This document shows positions 45,711 through 59,124 of a stretch of DNA of 64,000 nt, in pieces. The first letter of the stretch is position 1, and the number at the start of each line of letters is the position of its first letter. The DNA comes from Gibbula magus (Eukaryota; Mollusca; Gastropoda; Trochida; Trochidae). The notes under the pieces were generated by a model. It ran no database searches. It was not told the DNA's origin and saw only the letters and a program-made list of their open reading frames with translations. The translations under genes were made by a program, and so were the position numbers. The stretch is taken from contig OW388293.1 of assembly GCA_936450465.1 (NCBI GenBank), positions 82,482,134-82,546,133 on the forward strand, in the 5' to 3' direction.

Positions 45711-47689
45711 CCTTATGAAGCTTCCTAAATTAAAGCTGAACACGAAGAGTAGACATTTTAGACATTTTGGGTGAAACGAGTGAAAAGATAGAGCAGAGGG
45801 ATCCGAACAATATATGGAAGATACACCGAGGTTTAAAAATGTGATTGTTTTGAAACTCAAAGCTTTAAAATATAACAATCTTCCGACTGCCAATACAATA
45901 AAACAATTGTAAAACGAATACAGTTTTCACAGTAAATACGTTGTCAAAATTCGTCACTGGTGTTGATATATTTTTTACCAGATGCACACTATGTATTATT
46001 ATTGCTAAAATTTGAAAGGGTTTCAACTTCCAACTTCCTCTTTATTCGTTCGCAAATAACGACACTACAAATGTAATTATGGCACAAATAGTTTTATGAA
46101 ATTCTTTGAAATCCTTCCCACTGACAAGTTGACAAATGAGAATAGTGGTTATTTTTCAGCAGTTCAAAGAGAAACGAGTTGAATAATGTGCTAAAGTTCT
46201 TTTCAAATTTTAAATGTCAGATGACAGATGGTTTCTATATGCTTAATGCATATGTAGCAACGTGTGATTGAGTAAAGGTCGTGGACATAATGATACTATT
46301 TTTCAATTCGTTGTAATTTGAAACTGAAAATTGGAAATTTCAATTTGATATATGGACATTAGTACATTGATAAAATTTCAACGTTTTCTCTTTTTATAGA
46401 CGGTAGGAATTGAATACAATAAAACATATTTTAGGAATATACATCAGAAGTGAAACTTGGCGTTTATGAAGTCTGTCAATGGTTTACTCTTAAATGAAAT
46501 ACATATTGCATGGGTTCGGTACACTGAATCTGAAAACTCGAATGAAAGAAATCACACTGTATCCTTTATATTCTGCAAAATCTGTGTTTTATTTACTTTC
46601 ACTGGAGTGGCATAGTGTCACTGAAAGGAAGCGATCTACACGTAGGTAAATTGTGAATCTGATTGACATTTTTTTAAACATACTCAACTGAGTAAGAAGA
46701 TGTTGTACCCGTTAAATGAATAAGCATACTAATATGTCACAATTATCACAAACAGAACAATCAATAATACATGTCAAAAAAGAAAAGCCAAGAATCTTAA
46801 AAGGAAATCCATAATTTAATTTTGGTTGAGTACCCATGAGAGATAAAATTACAAGAAATTCACATATCAACTTACTCATGCCTTGTTTTTGGTTATTGAC
46901 AACCTTTCATTTTTTATTGAATAAAAGTCGTTACTTTAATTATTTACGAAATGCTACAAAAGATTATTGACAACATTTAGCATTTTAATCATGGTGAAAA
47001 TGACACTTGTATATAAAGTGGATTGAATTCAGCAGAAGGATTTATTAAGTAATGGCCGGGAGAGAGGGGTTGATTATGATAATAATAACAATCAATCCTG
47101 TTCTCTTCAGATTGTTTCAGCTAATGAGTATCAGAGAAATGGATAATGGCGTGGAATGTTCGACAATGTCTTTCCTACTTTGGTAACACTTTATCTGTAG
47201 TGTGCCTTAGGGTTTGACCTCCTTTCTTCCTTTCTCCTTTCTTTCTGTTACCTGATAATCAGCGTTTCACGTTTACTTTTGCTGATCATACTTTACAACT
47301 GATGTGAAATAATAAAAAAATACCAGAACAAAGTGTTAACACCAACATTACCTTCATTTCGTATATATTCTTTTCAGTTTGAATTGTGTACAAATATGAT
47401 AATTTAGAAACCTCAGTGTTATTTCCTTTCGATGAAGCTAGTTTATTTTAGTCGCAAATAACTACATTGTTTATGTTATACGAATAAAATGCTAGAAGAA
47501 AATTCCCTTTTAGAAGTAGATTAATACTGTATTACATTTATCACTCATGATTAATTCACTGTATTCTTCATATCAGAAAACGAAACTTGTGATAACGACT
47601 TGGAATATATGGTAAGTTAATCACAGCAAGGGACTTTCAGTGAACATTCAACTTACTAGTAAATACTTAAAACTAGTAGATTCAAACTA

Positions 47690-47900
47690 GAACCATCTGC
47701 TGTACTGGCTCATCTCTGATGTGAGAAATAACTATAGCCTAATCATCCCGCTTTAGACTGACTTACCAGATTAGTCAATTATTAGTGATACTGACATACA
47801 GAACCCGTCGCGCTATCACCTGTTCTAACACCAATTACAGTAAGAAGAATGCGAAATGAATTTGTCTGGAAACTGGTGTACTTTGTAATGACTCTAACGT
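47690..47900 (+). repeat. dispersed repeat X, copy 3
   Basis: TTACCAGATTAGTCAATTA, CATACAGAACCCGTC and GAAACTGGTGTA match copies at 39230 and 5780-5900. Together with 46030-46540 it makes the tail of the unit also seen, more diverged, at 3320-5960. Confidence 0.6.
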
Positions 47901-48440
47901 AGACGAATTGCAACATATCTACAACGTTCAACATTAGAAATACATGCCGCTTTGACTGCCAACAAATATAACATTGATCTTTAAGCAATCACACTATCTT
48001 CAGTAGTTCAAAATCTTGCTCGATGAGACGGTGATAATGAGTAAGCTGATGGTGAAGTTAGTGTTGGCGGTAGGTGCCTGACTCTGGGATAGACTTGTTG
48101 AATTACATTCTCATTGCATGACACGACACCTCACTGTTTGCATTGTTGTGACCTTAAAAACTGTAATGATAAATCTATGTTATGATACATTATTACATAC
48201 CATCATTTGGAAGTTTAAATAGTGTCATCGTTTAATAATGGATTGCCTGTATAAATGCGTAGGTGCAAATGACAATGCTTGAAAGCGGTGAAGCACATCC
48301 CATGTGACAATATTTAGTTATGCTCCTTATGATAGCTGGATATTGGTGTTATACAAATGTTTATGAATATGAAAATATATTGTTTATGATTCTGAACCTG
48401 GGGAACATGCCCAAATTAAATTGAATACATGTTAATTCTA

Positions 48441-48570
48441 TCACAGGACAAAAAGTGTAGAATCCATTTACCAGATCCTTCCAGGTTCTCCCAAATTTTG
48501 GCGGATCTCAAGAATCCGGAAGAATCCGGAAGGATCTGGAAAGCGGATTCCACCACTTTTTGTCCTGTGA
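48441..48570. mobile_element. 130-bp MITE with long terminal inverted repeats and TA duplication
   Basis: TCACAGGACAAAAAGTG at 48441 is mirrored by CACTTTTTGTCCTGTGA ending at 48570. The inverted match continues, with a few mismatches, through GAATCC and CCAGATCCTTCC, so almost the whole element folds back. TA flanks both ends (48439-48440 and 48571-48572), the signature of a Tc1/mariner-type cut-and-paste insertion. There is no coding capacity. Confidence 0.85.
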
Positions 48571-50613
48571 TATGTATTAATAAGGAACACTTTAAACTCA
48601 TTATATTCATTATATATAGTCCAAATGTATGGAGCATATGAAACCAGATTCACAAAATTTCACAAAAGAAGAATAATTCATGTCGGCATTTTTAAAACAA
48701 TCATTTGAGATTATACTGATTTTGTGAAACACATTATTAATTTTAATGTTAATTTTACACAAAATAACAACTTGAATATTGCTTGAATTAAAAAATTCAA
48801 AGTGTTGTGATTTGAAGATTCATGCGGCTGTTAATAGTAACTTTTGCTAAGAATGCCATTACAACTACGAGCGTACCATTATTTCGTTTCCCAGTATACC
48901 TCAGCAAGTTCTTCAGCATCAAATGTTACTATTTTGTAAATGAAACTATCGAACTATTTGAATGACACTTTTTGAAACGGCTAGACACAATTTCTACTGT
49001 ATGATTACATTTCTTCTTCCAACACAGTGTCTTCTTTCTTAGGAAACATATTTTTCTGATGAATAAGGGGCGCTTCATTTGTTTCTCTACGAATACATTT
49101 CTGTAAAGGGTAAATAATATATCCTGCGTTACAGTCACTCAGTATATTAGACTCCTTTATTAAGTACTTGTCATCATGCCAATGTACAATGTTGATGGTG
49201 GTGTAAATGCAGGAGTCTTTAATGGTGTATATTGGCTTTTGAAGCTTGTATGACACAAAGGAAATCCATTTATATCATCATTATTCTAAGGAAATATGTC
49301 AGATGTACGATTAATAGAAATAACGATTACTGCAAACATTCACAGATGGACTTTGTTGATTATGATTGATTACAACATAGAATCCGAGTCTCTTGGAAAG
49401 GCAAAAATGTCTGAATGTTTTTGTATCATAATTGGTAATTGAAAGCTCTCTGCGGATCATTTTGCAACATTATGTTGCTTCAAAGAGTTTGCCTGAGATA
49501 TCATGATATCATTTGTAACATAATGTAGTGTTTGTGAGATTATTTTTCATCCGACAACCACTTAACTAATCCACAGTTTCATCATTTGTCATCTGTGTTA
49601 CAAACACGTTATGTTTTACATCTAAAGCGGAGATAGTATCCTAAAAGAACACTGCAATAGCTGAGTAAAGGTGGAGTACATTTAACACAATTAACTCTTT
49701 ATAAGCTCAAACAAGATAATGTTTTTCACTGCAACCATTTGCCTTTTTATTTAACTTTTAATTATGAATTGAAAAAGTAAAGAACAGAATGTTGAAATTC
49801 GATATCTGAAATAACATCAATATATCCCTTTCACTGATAGTTATTGGTTTGCCGTCCACAATCACTTTACATTGCTTGCTCCTACCCCCCACAGCTTTTT
49901 TCTACCCTATGTTATGAACATGTATATATTAGTAAGGTGTTGACTTTCACAATCATTACTTACTATCGTTTAGTGTGTTTATAAATGGCGTAACTACTGT
50001 AAAATGAATACCCATTGCTTTACTGTATGGCTGAATTCTATTTTTTCCCGTTAAATCTGATTTAAGTGACCGTAACAACAGTTTACTCCCATTGTACTTA
50101 ACCATATAGGAGATAAAGCCTTCTGTCAGAGATACGTAACGCTGGATTGGTAGCGAGTAAATTTAGAATTGAAACTGAAGCTAAGCATTTTAATCTATTT
50201 TTATTTTCAAAATACATGCAATTAATTACATAAATTTCATTTGATTGGGTCTCCAGATATAATTCTACGGTGTTTGCTGGACAGTCGTGCAATAGAGGAT
50301 ATTAAAAAGTTAATAACATGCATTCTCGTTTCTAGTTTTTAACAGAAACTCCAATGATTTGACAAGAAATATTGAAATTCCCACTTCCCACCTCCAAAAT
50401 AATTTAACTAGAATGCATAGTCGATTCTATTGACATATTGGACTACCTTCTTAATTGACATTTTAGGTGAGTTAAAAATAGACCCCCACAGTTTAAGGGA
50501 CATGCAGATGCTTATTAACAATCAGGTGTATGCTTAAGATTAATTAGGAACTATATCTTACATTATTACGAAAACCCAAGTAGATTGTAAACTTCAATTC
50601 ATGTCAGAAAAAA

Positions 50614-50720
50614 TATAACCCGGTCTCCAATACAACCCGGGCCGCTAATAGAACCCGGGGGTAAGGGGGTGCTGAATGAAATAGAACCCCGAGGTTGTAT
50701 TACAGGAAATACGGTAACCA
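50614..50720 (-). repeat. short CCCGGG-rich repeat
   Basis: On the minus strand CCGGGTTATATT, CCGGGTTGTATT and CCCGGGTTCTATT recur at about 22-bp spacing, ending with TTACCGTATTTCC. This GC-rich patch stands out from its AT-rich surroundings. It resembles short invertebrate repeats that begin ACCGTATTTCC, a recollection I cannot verify here. Confidence 0.5.
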
Positions 50721-53700
50721 CTGATAGATGCTTTTAAGGTGTTACTATAATTTGACTCGCATTCAACACATGCCGTAACTGGGTGACAAAAAATAAGTGA
50801 TGGTGTTATAACGTACATTTTAACCTCGTTTTGCAATAGAATAATATTTCAATACTGAAATAGCATATTCTCTTCAAAAACAAACTATTTCAGCACACCA
50901 TGCATGTTTGAACAGACACACGAATTAAAAATGACACTATTTTATGATGTCATTGCCCAATATATGTGTGTTTGAACAGAAATTACATGTAACATACTCT
51001 GCCTAAGCGAGGATAAATAGCCTTTATTTTGACCGTCTGTCTGTCCGCCCCAAAACCCTTTCTGGAGCATATTATCTAAACTGTACCTGTCACCTTCACT
51101 AAACTTGAATAGGTTCAACAGACTTCAGCTTTTCAGCTTTCATCTTACTACACCTACCCTCAAGAGAGACGTCACCCAAATTTCAACTGTGTTAAAACCG
51201 AAACAATCCTGTCGGGAAAAGTTGATTATGAATACTTATTCTAGGTTCATGATTTTGTAAAGGGGTAGCCTCAATTTGATACATCAGAGTATAATACTTT
51301 TATTGGTATGTCTGTTCAAGTACACTTTTGCACTGGCATTTATATTAAAATTTCATAAACTGAAGAAAAAAAAGTAATAAAATATTTTGTATACAAAGGA
51401 GACAAAGGAGGAAATGTACAATACATTATTTTACATAATAAATATGCACATAATAATTCATAAAGGAGGGAATCTCTAAGATTCATTGTAATGTGTTTAT
51501 AATTGTCTATGTTTGATAAAAAAAACTGGTCAGTGGCGTGCACCAATTGGTCAAACGTAATTTCGCAAACATACAAGCTCCTATAGCAGATACAAAGATA
51601 AATGGGGGTTGGGGACGTAAATAGGTTATATAACTACTGTGCTAGAACTTTGACGAGAAACCATTTCATTTTTCTGTGAACTCTTCTAGTTCTAACCAGT
51701 ATTGGTTGTTCATGTTCAAACTGATGTTTTAAAAAGAGTGGTTCCTGTTTAACGTTATTTAGTTGCATCTGCTTGTGGTTGATGATTGCATGTAAAGGTT
51801 ATCAAACATTCTTTCGAACCTAAGTTGTCATGTTATCAACTATTTTTTATCATACTTAAGTTCATTGGTGCACTAATAATGCAAAATCACGATGTTGCGT
51901 ATTCAATGTATCTGTCCACACACATGGACATGGGCGATATTTGTGTCAAGCTTAGTCCCAATGTCCACAAATGTGGACCCCCAAATATCTCTTTTGGGGA
52001 ACATGAGCAGGAAAATTAATTTATTTACACCTTAAGGTAAGACTGAGACACCGAAAAATCTATATAAGCCGTTATACTCTGTTAGTTGACATAGTGGTGG
52101 TACCTCTGGGTCTCAGGAAGATATACATAATATTTTATCAACTTACTTATAGTTTCGGTATTTGAACACATATATCAACAAGTTTATGAAACTTAATATA
52201 TGACCATATGGTTGGAAATAACAGAGTTAATGTTTTCGAGGACATTCGCACATCTAACATTTGCCTACCAACCATTGTTTCAACGCGGATTCAAATAAAT
52301 TGTCGCCTGTGACGGCATAAACCAGTTGTTCGTGACGTCACTGTAGCTTACCAATAACAAGAGAAGTGGGTCGTTTCATGGCTGTTTAAGCGAGTCAAAT
52401 GAAATAGAATGGGTAATAAATGAATCATTACACTCAAATATATTCTCATTGTTTTCGTAAAAGTCATGACATATTTTCTCAGGTAATAATCTCCATGAAT
52501 AAATCTAACCAAACTGAACATTGTATGTTTCCTTCCTACACTCAGCTTTTAAATCATGTAGCTGGACATGGCAAATTTAACATCAACGATCTTCCTTATA
52601 ATTCAAATATTATTATGTTACTCATATTGATATTGTATATTCATGTATGTGGGCAAACATGAAGGTCCCCACTTTGGATGAAATCATTTTACTTGAATGA
52701 CCTTCAGAAATAAGCAACCTATATGTACCTCTATCAGCGCGAATAGCACATTAGAAATACTAGTATTTTACACTTCACCAGTCAGGTGTACTGTTTCCAA
52801 CTGCCACATTGAAAGTTCATTCTCGATGCGATCCCACAGCTGTGAAAACATGCCAGACGTGGATGTCATATATCAATTTCTCGGACAACTGTTTGCAAAT
52901 ATTGATAGATTCATTGACAAGCGGGCATGGGATTTGAATTAAAAAAATTCCAAAATCACACCTTGAAGAGAAAAAGGTAACTCTTAGAAACATGGCCGCT
53001 AAGTGCATAGAGTGCTGAGAAAGCATTAGAGTAACAATGTTTAGCAATTGCAATTAAACAAGCAGCAAATATGAAGTGAAATTTGAAGTGTTACATCAAA
53101 TTGGTACTAGTTTCATTGTGCTGTTAATAACGAGTTTTTGTAGTTTTCCCATACTAAAACAGTGTGCTAAAAGCACTCTGACTTCCTATCCCCAGTAACC
53201 AATTAACTTCCTGACATATAAGGCAGGGAAGGCAGGTCAAAATAACCTTCACCTGGGTATCCAATCTACTGTTGAGTAAACAGATCCACTGTTTGTAAAT
53301 GTCTATTTTCGAGTTGCCTCTATCCATGTGTTGATATGGAGCAGCGAATCAACATTTCAATACAATCTCCCATGGTTACCACTCAGGAATGTGTTACTAA
53401 TCCAGCAAATAACTGTGCTTTTGTTGCTGTGCCTCTACTAATAGAGGTCATCTTAATTAAGTATACACCGACCATCAAATGAAACCTCCTATGAGAACTG
53501 ATAAACCTTCCCCTAGAGACTAACAAACTATTGGGTCAATCTAGCCTGAAGTATTATGGATTGATTCATATCGGTTATTACAAATCGATGTGGTTAAATG
53601 CTAAGGGAGGAGTCAAACTCCAGGATTTGTTCTCGCCAGATTCAGGTTGATGATTATCTATTTTACATAGATACTGATAAAGAATTGAAATTAATACAAT

Positions 53701-54460
53701 TAAATATTTCAGTAGAACTAATTCAATGTCACCTTTGGATACAATCCGAATGCTGTGTGCAATTTGCGGAGAAGATAAATTGTGAAAGAACCTCGATATA
53801 TTTGTTGAAAATGACATTCATAACTCTCTTTAATTGAGAGACAACTATTATGGATGACAACTTCTTTGTTTGGTTAGCACGACGTTTTAGGGCTACTTCT
53901 TGTCTCAGAGATAAAACTGATTACAAACATGGAAATAGATCAACAAGATTGTACAAACAATAAATGAGATAACAGAGAAGCGCTAAAGGTAATATACTAT
54001 AAACCACTACATTTGTCTAATGCTCTTGTCTAATGGCACAAACACAATAAATTGTTGGAAATAACTATACTTGTTGAATTGACCTAAATTTTTGCAGTTA
54101 TTCAATGTATTTAAGGTTATTATATGTGTATATTAAAACATTATCACTCAACATGTTTTTTAGTAGTTAGTTGCATTATCAGTTCAGTAGCAACAGTTTC
54201 ATTGATATGTACGACAACTGTATATTTAATGTTTAATTTATGCATTGAGATCATTAACGCAAACGGCAACATCAGTTTCCAGTTTCAAACCAGAAAAGCG
54301 TTTTGCATCAGTCCTTGGAAAAATAAAGAGATGGATCAGTGATTTAAACTTGTCAATGATACTTATGTTACCTAATAACACATGACTTAAATACTTATTG
54401 TGTTGTGTTGTTTCCGGAGCTGATTTGAGGTTGCACATTACAAATATGATTCATACTATA

Positions 54461-55800
54461 ACAAGAAAAAAGTGAGCATGGCTCACATACCCCCGTCATC
54501 CATTATCCGTCCATTGAGAATTATAGATGTGAAGGTTACTATGTTTAAAAAAAAAGCTTCAAGCATCATAATATTGTCCAAAATAATTTTAGGAACTGAC
54601 TGTTATTACAAAATTTAATTCACCAAGATGTAATATTTTTCAGGTAACTTAATTTTTCCCATTAGGGCATCACACCGGTAATTTGTACCAAGTTCAATTA
54701 CAGATTCAAGAGCTTTGAAATAATATTGCGGAACTGGACTGTGAACTCGATAAAGAGTATCATCTGGACTACCTACATGTAAAATTTCATTCACATAGAT
54801 GTAATAGTTTCCGAGAAAACTTGTCCCAATTGGAGCATCACAGCTCTTTTGGTACAAAGTTCAATTTCGGATTCAAGGGCCATAACTCCGAAAAAAATAA
54901 TATTTCGGAATTGGTTTTCGAACTCGATGAAGAGTATCATCTGGACTACCTCCATATTAAATTTCATTCACCTAGATGTAATAGTTTCCGAGAAAACTTG
55001 TCCCAATTGGAGCATCACAGCTCTTTTGGTACAAAGTTCAATTTCGGATTCAAGGGCCATAACTCCGAAAAACAATATATTTCGGAACTGGTTTTCGAAC
55101 TCGATGAAGAGTATCATCTGGACTAGCTCCATATTAAATTTCATTCACCTAGATGTAATAGTTTCTGAGAAAACTTTACCCCATTGGAGCATCACAGATC
55201 TTTTGGTACTAAGTTCAATTTCGGATTCAAGGGCCATAACTCCATAAAAAAATAATATTTCGGAACTGGTTTTCGAACTCGATAAAGAGTATCATCTGGA
55301 CTACCTCCATATTAAATTTCATTCACCTAGATGTAACAGTTTCTGAGAAAACTTGTCCCCATTGGAGCATCACAGTTCTTCTGGTACGAAGTTTAATTTC
55401 GGTTTCAAGGGCCATAACTCTGTAAAAAATAATATTTCGGAACTGGTTTTCGAACTCGATAAAGAGTATGGTCATTAGTACTCACAACCAAAATTTCATT
55501 CACCTAGGTTGAACAGTATCCGAGAAAACCTGTCTCCATTGAACACAATAAAACTAAGTCCAAAAAGTGACGTTTCCATGGAAACGACAAAAAATATCAA
55601 TCTCAGAAAATTGAAAATTGTCTGTGCGCGATCGGAAGAACATGGTTAACATCTGTACAAAGTTTGGTTGATGTAGCTTTGACGGTTTTTGAGAAAATTG
55701 ACCGGACGGAAGGACGGACGGACGGAAGGACGGACGGACGGAAGGACGGACGGACGGAATGACCGCTATATACCCCCGCTTACTTCGTAACGGGGGTATA
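54461..55800 (+). mobile_element. third Helitron-like element, with empty site in copy A
   Basis: In copy A the sequence reads CATACTATAATTATCTTTG. In copy B the same flanks are separated by 1340 bp here. The 5' end has a small palindrome GTGAGCATGGCTCAC and TACCCCCGT (54488-54496), which is inverted as ACGGGGGTA near the 3' end. The 3' terminus is a hairpin: TATACCCCCG (55769-55778) pairs perfectly with CGGGGGTATA (55791-55800). The interior is tandem repeats and a GGACGGACGGAA run at about 55700-55757. TATA on both sides leaves the exact boundary ambiguous: either no target duplication or a TATAA duplication. Confidence 0.8.
54590..55540 (+). repeat. 177-bp tandem repeat inside the element, about five copies
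   Basis: GGTACAAAGTTCAATTTCGG and its variants start near 54675 (diverged), 54851, 55028, 55205 and 55383; the last three spacings are 177, 177 and 178. Each unit includes GGGCCATAACTC, TTCGAACTCGAT and CACCTAGATGTAA. As 177 is a multiple of three, a frame lacking stops in one unit stays open through the next, which explains the long but meaningless frames at 54821-55247. Confidence 0.9.
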
Positions 55801-56438
55801 ATTATCTTTGGTCAGTGTTTGATATCGGCAAAATAAGAGTATATGGCACTGCCATGACTAATATTAGAATTCATTTATTTCATATGTAAAGTTTCTTTGA
55901 AGTTATCTTTGGTTAAGATCCTGACAGTAAAGGTATGTGACCACATATGGCAGTGAGATGCTGCTATTTTGAAAAGTGTAGATCATGTGCTTTTGTATGA
56001 GCAATATGTGACGAATGAAGAAGTAACATGACAAATGTAAGTCTCGTGCACAGATCCCTGCCCGCCTGTACAAAACATGTATATGTAGTATCGTATATAG
56101 TCAACCATGTCAATGAATGACGATAACTTCAAATGACACTCTGGAGTTGTCACGACAGTACCACCAAACAGGTAAAGCTCATGCCAAATGTGAAAAATTC
56201 AAGTCATTTAGTGTTCTAGTTATGCCGTTTTCGGTGTGAATTGTTTGGTGCCTTTGAGTTGGAGTTCCTACAATTTGTTTCACAGTTTCAAAGACATGCA
56301 GTTCTCCAATATAATTTAGGACGTATTAACGGACGGACGGGCATAATTAACATAAATCATTGTGTATGGGTTTAGGATTAAGAATGTATATCAATACGTC
56401 ATTATATGTATCATATGTATAAACAGTTCATGTCTCTA

Positions 56439-56775
56439 AAGGGGCAGTAGCACGTTTTTCCGCTGAAATACGTCAATGAAATGTATTTGGAAAATAATGT
56501 CACTAATAGTAAAACACCCTTCTCTCTTCGGAAAATGAAGTTAAAAAATGAGTGTACAAGGTTCAGTTAAGGCGTGGGAATCGTTTTTGTAATTCGAAAT
56601 AATCAAATGTGTTCACAATAAAATGATTGATATTCAATTTTTGCTTAATACGCAATATCATTATTACCACTACGGATAATTGGTTTGTATAATAAGATGG
56701 TTTACCCTCTAAAGTAAATTTAAAAATTGAAAATTTTAAAAAATGAATTTTGAAAAAAACGTGCTACAGCCCCTT
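56439..56775. mobile_element. 337-bp MITE with 21-bp inverted repeats and TA flanks
   Basis: AAGGGGCAGTAGCACGTTTT at the left is mirrored at the right by AAAACGTGCTACAGCCCCTT with one mismatch. TA flanks both ends (56437-56438, 56776-56777), as for Tc1/mariner-type elements. The interior is AT-rich and noncoding. Copy A retains only the right portion. Confidence 0.8.
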
Positions 56776-59124
56776 TAAGTTACATCGGTTTGTTATACAC
56801 ATTCAGAAACAAACTAATTACCACATTCGCAGACCAGTTGGTGTTACTAAGTCTTGTTACATCTCTACATTCATGATGCTGATAAAATACCAGAAACGCA
56901 AAATCAGTTAGATTGATGAAATAAATAATTCAACTCAATTTAGAAATATCTGTATCAAACAAAACCTAAATAAGAGACTTCTCAGCACGTCATTGACTTT
57001 ATTGCTCACAGGTTCTTAATGAATTCATTCCGTCCTTAGGTCCTTCCTCCATTCATTCAATAATCAATTTATAATGTATCACCTATAATATAGTTGCTTT
57101 ACATCATTTAATTTCACCCCCAAAAATTAGAGTATGTGCACTGCACTTTGATATCCCCTGTCATGCTATTTATTTTGGAATAGTTTTCAGAGAGTAGGAA
57201 AAGGTTATGTATCCATGACCTTTGGTAACATTCTGTTCGTCTAGATCATCAAGTTCTCAGTGAGCATATCAGCTTTGTTTGAATGTTGTTAAGAAACATG
57301 TGTAGATTCACACGTTTCTGTAGGATTGTGGAACGGTATTTATCAACAGAGAGCGATGGAACAGCAAACCGTTTCAGTAGCAAAAGCCCAATTTGATCTG
57401 CCATATGCAAATACAATGCGTCAGTTTGTATACGTGAAGTGTGATTGAAGATTACATAGAGAGAATCATATTACCAGACTCCAAGCCATGATAACAGGAC
57501 AATTAATAATATATCATGTATCAATATGATATGAGTATGTAGTAATAATGAGTTTCGTGGTCAAATCGGGCTCGCTTCACTGTCACAACCTTTCCTCAAG
57601 GTTGTTGGGGGGTTAATGCAACCATGTTGACATACAAATTCATATTTGGGATCAAATAATGTATAATCCGCCAATCTAATGATTGTGTTAGTTGCATTAG
57701 ATCATCAATATTGTGTTTCTCAATTTTCTTAGTCATGCTAAAAGATATACTTGGTATTGAGAAATATATCGCAAGGAGGAATAATAACTTTATGACTTTT
57801 GAGAAATAATGGAAGTAATTGAGAAGTTCATTTAATTCTTGTTAATCCTGTTTCTCTATGAAAGTGTTGAACTGTTTTCTCTCAACATTTGAATGTACTA
57901 TTCATGCCATGTTATGTCAGCTCAGTTCATATGTATACGTTTCTATGCCTTTTTACGAATGTATTATTGTATCCTTGGAAAGTGAATAAAAAAAACAAAA
58001 AACAAAACAAAACAATTTTAGTCGTTGTCGTTGTTTGCTTTCCTGTAGAAGTGGAGAAATAGCCGTCCTAATCACGGTTTATGATATACAACTGGCGTCG
58101 AGTGAGTCACCCTTCAGATTAAAGTGTTACAACATTATTTTCAAGGTCTCAATGTGTTTTTCACGCTGTTGTTCATGTTTTATAAAGACATAGGTTGTTG
58201 ATTTAAAAAGTTGTTGGACGGTCAGTAGGTAAACCAGACTCAAATCCTGTCAGTCCTTTTGTATTGTCATTCTCATTCCAAAGTAGTTTCTGTTTATGAC
58301 ATAGGATTAAGTGGTAACAGGTTGTTTTCTCCTCCTATATTGGTTCTTGTTTGGTGCTAAATGATCCTTGAATAAAGAGTGCACAACTACACTACTTGAT
58401 GTGATTCAATAAAACACATAATAATATATTCAAATTAATCATATCACCTTTGAAAAGGTAACCCATATTTTATAAACTTGCTGAATCGCAAAAGGCAGGG
58501 AAAATGATAAATGCAGAAATGCTGTCTGTCAATATTCACAAAGTTACCTTTATATTGTGAGCCGGTCAATGAATGATGATCCATGCTGTTTTCAAAAATG
58601 ACAAACAAAGGCCGCAGAATGTGTATTTACATAGTCATATTAGAATAGGGAGTTGTAATGTATTAACGATGTTAAACTGCCTCCGTGATTACTTGATTTA
58701 TAAGAATGTGTTGACAAATATTAATTTAATTAATCACATTGTCATATACAGTTTACAGTCGCCAACAACAAATGTTTCTATTTTCAGGAAGAACTGCCTT
58801 ACTGTAACAAAAATAATATGTTTCATTATCCGGGAAAGCTGAAGAATAAAAAAGAAATTGCATCGTATTCAATTTCCGTTCTTTATATGTGCTTAAATGC
58901 AATATACTGAATAAATAATCCAATCTCAATATAAGAAATACAAATCTTCTAATATTGAATTCTAGAAACAGTTACAGTTTTACATTTGAAATTATTGTTC
59001 CTCAGAAATGAAGTTTATTCATGGAGATTTATTTCAAAATGAAATTCATTTTTTAAGAATATTTATATATACAAAAGAGTCAAAGATTAAGCTTCAGTCG
59101 TATGTCTATATGTTAAACAAGTTT

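Larger units (their letters stand above)
39593..46807 (+). repeat. segmental duplication, copy A
   Basis: From CCTTGGAAAATAAAG onward this segment matches 54316-64000 in order and orientation, at roughly 95 percent identity by eye over aligned parts. The match runs to the window end (A position about 46807), so the true unit may be longer. Copy A is about 2.4 kb shorter. It lacks the 1340-bp Helitron-like insertion, the left part of a MITE, about 130 bp near 40590, and four pieces of the reverse transcriptase region. It has about 105 bp at 45606-45710 missing from copy B. The parts not listed separately (39593-42575, 43900-45140, 45540-46807) show no recognisable gene. Confidence 0.85.
46808..54315. 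other. spacer between duplication copies
   Basis: No recognised gene. It holds repeat X copy 3, a TA-flanked MITE and a CCCGGG-rich short repeat, listed separately. Frames at 48929-49256 (minus) and 52697-52942 (plus) are the only ones that look faintly protein-like, and neither shows a known motif. A CTTTCTTCC-type pyrimidine run lies near 47220. Confidence 0.55.

Noticed and set aside
49005..49256. 83-codon minus-strand frame that looks faintly like a protein tail
   Set aside because: No recognisable domain and no flanking exon evidence; cannot be supported without transcripts.
52697..52942. 81-codon plus-strand frame ending QLFANIDRFIDKRAWDLN
   Set aside because: It could be an exon, but no partner exon or family is recognisable and splice sites alone are not enough.
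54821..55247. Overlapping 101- and 132-codon frames
   Set aside because: Artefact of a 177-bp tandem repeat whose length is divisible by three; two frames are open over the same bases.
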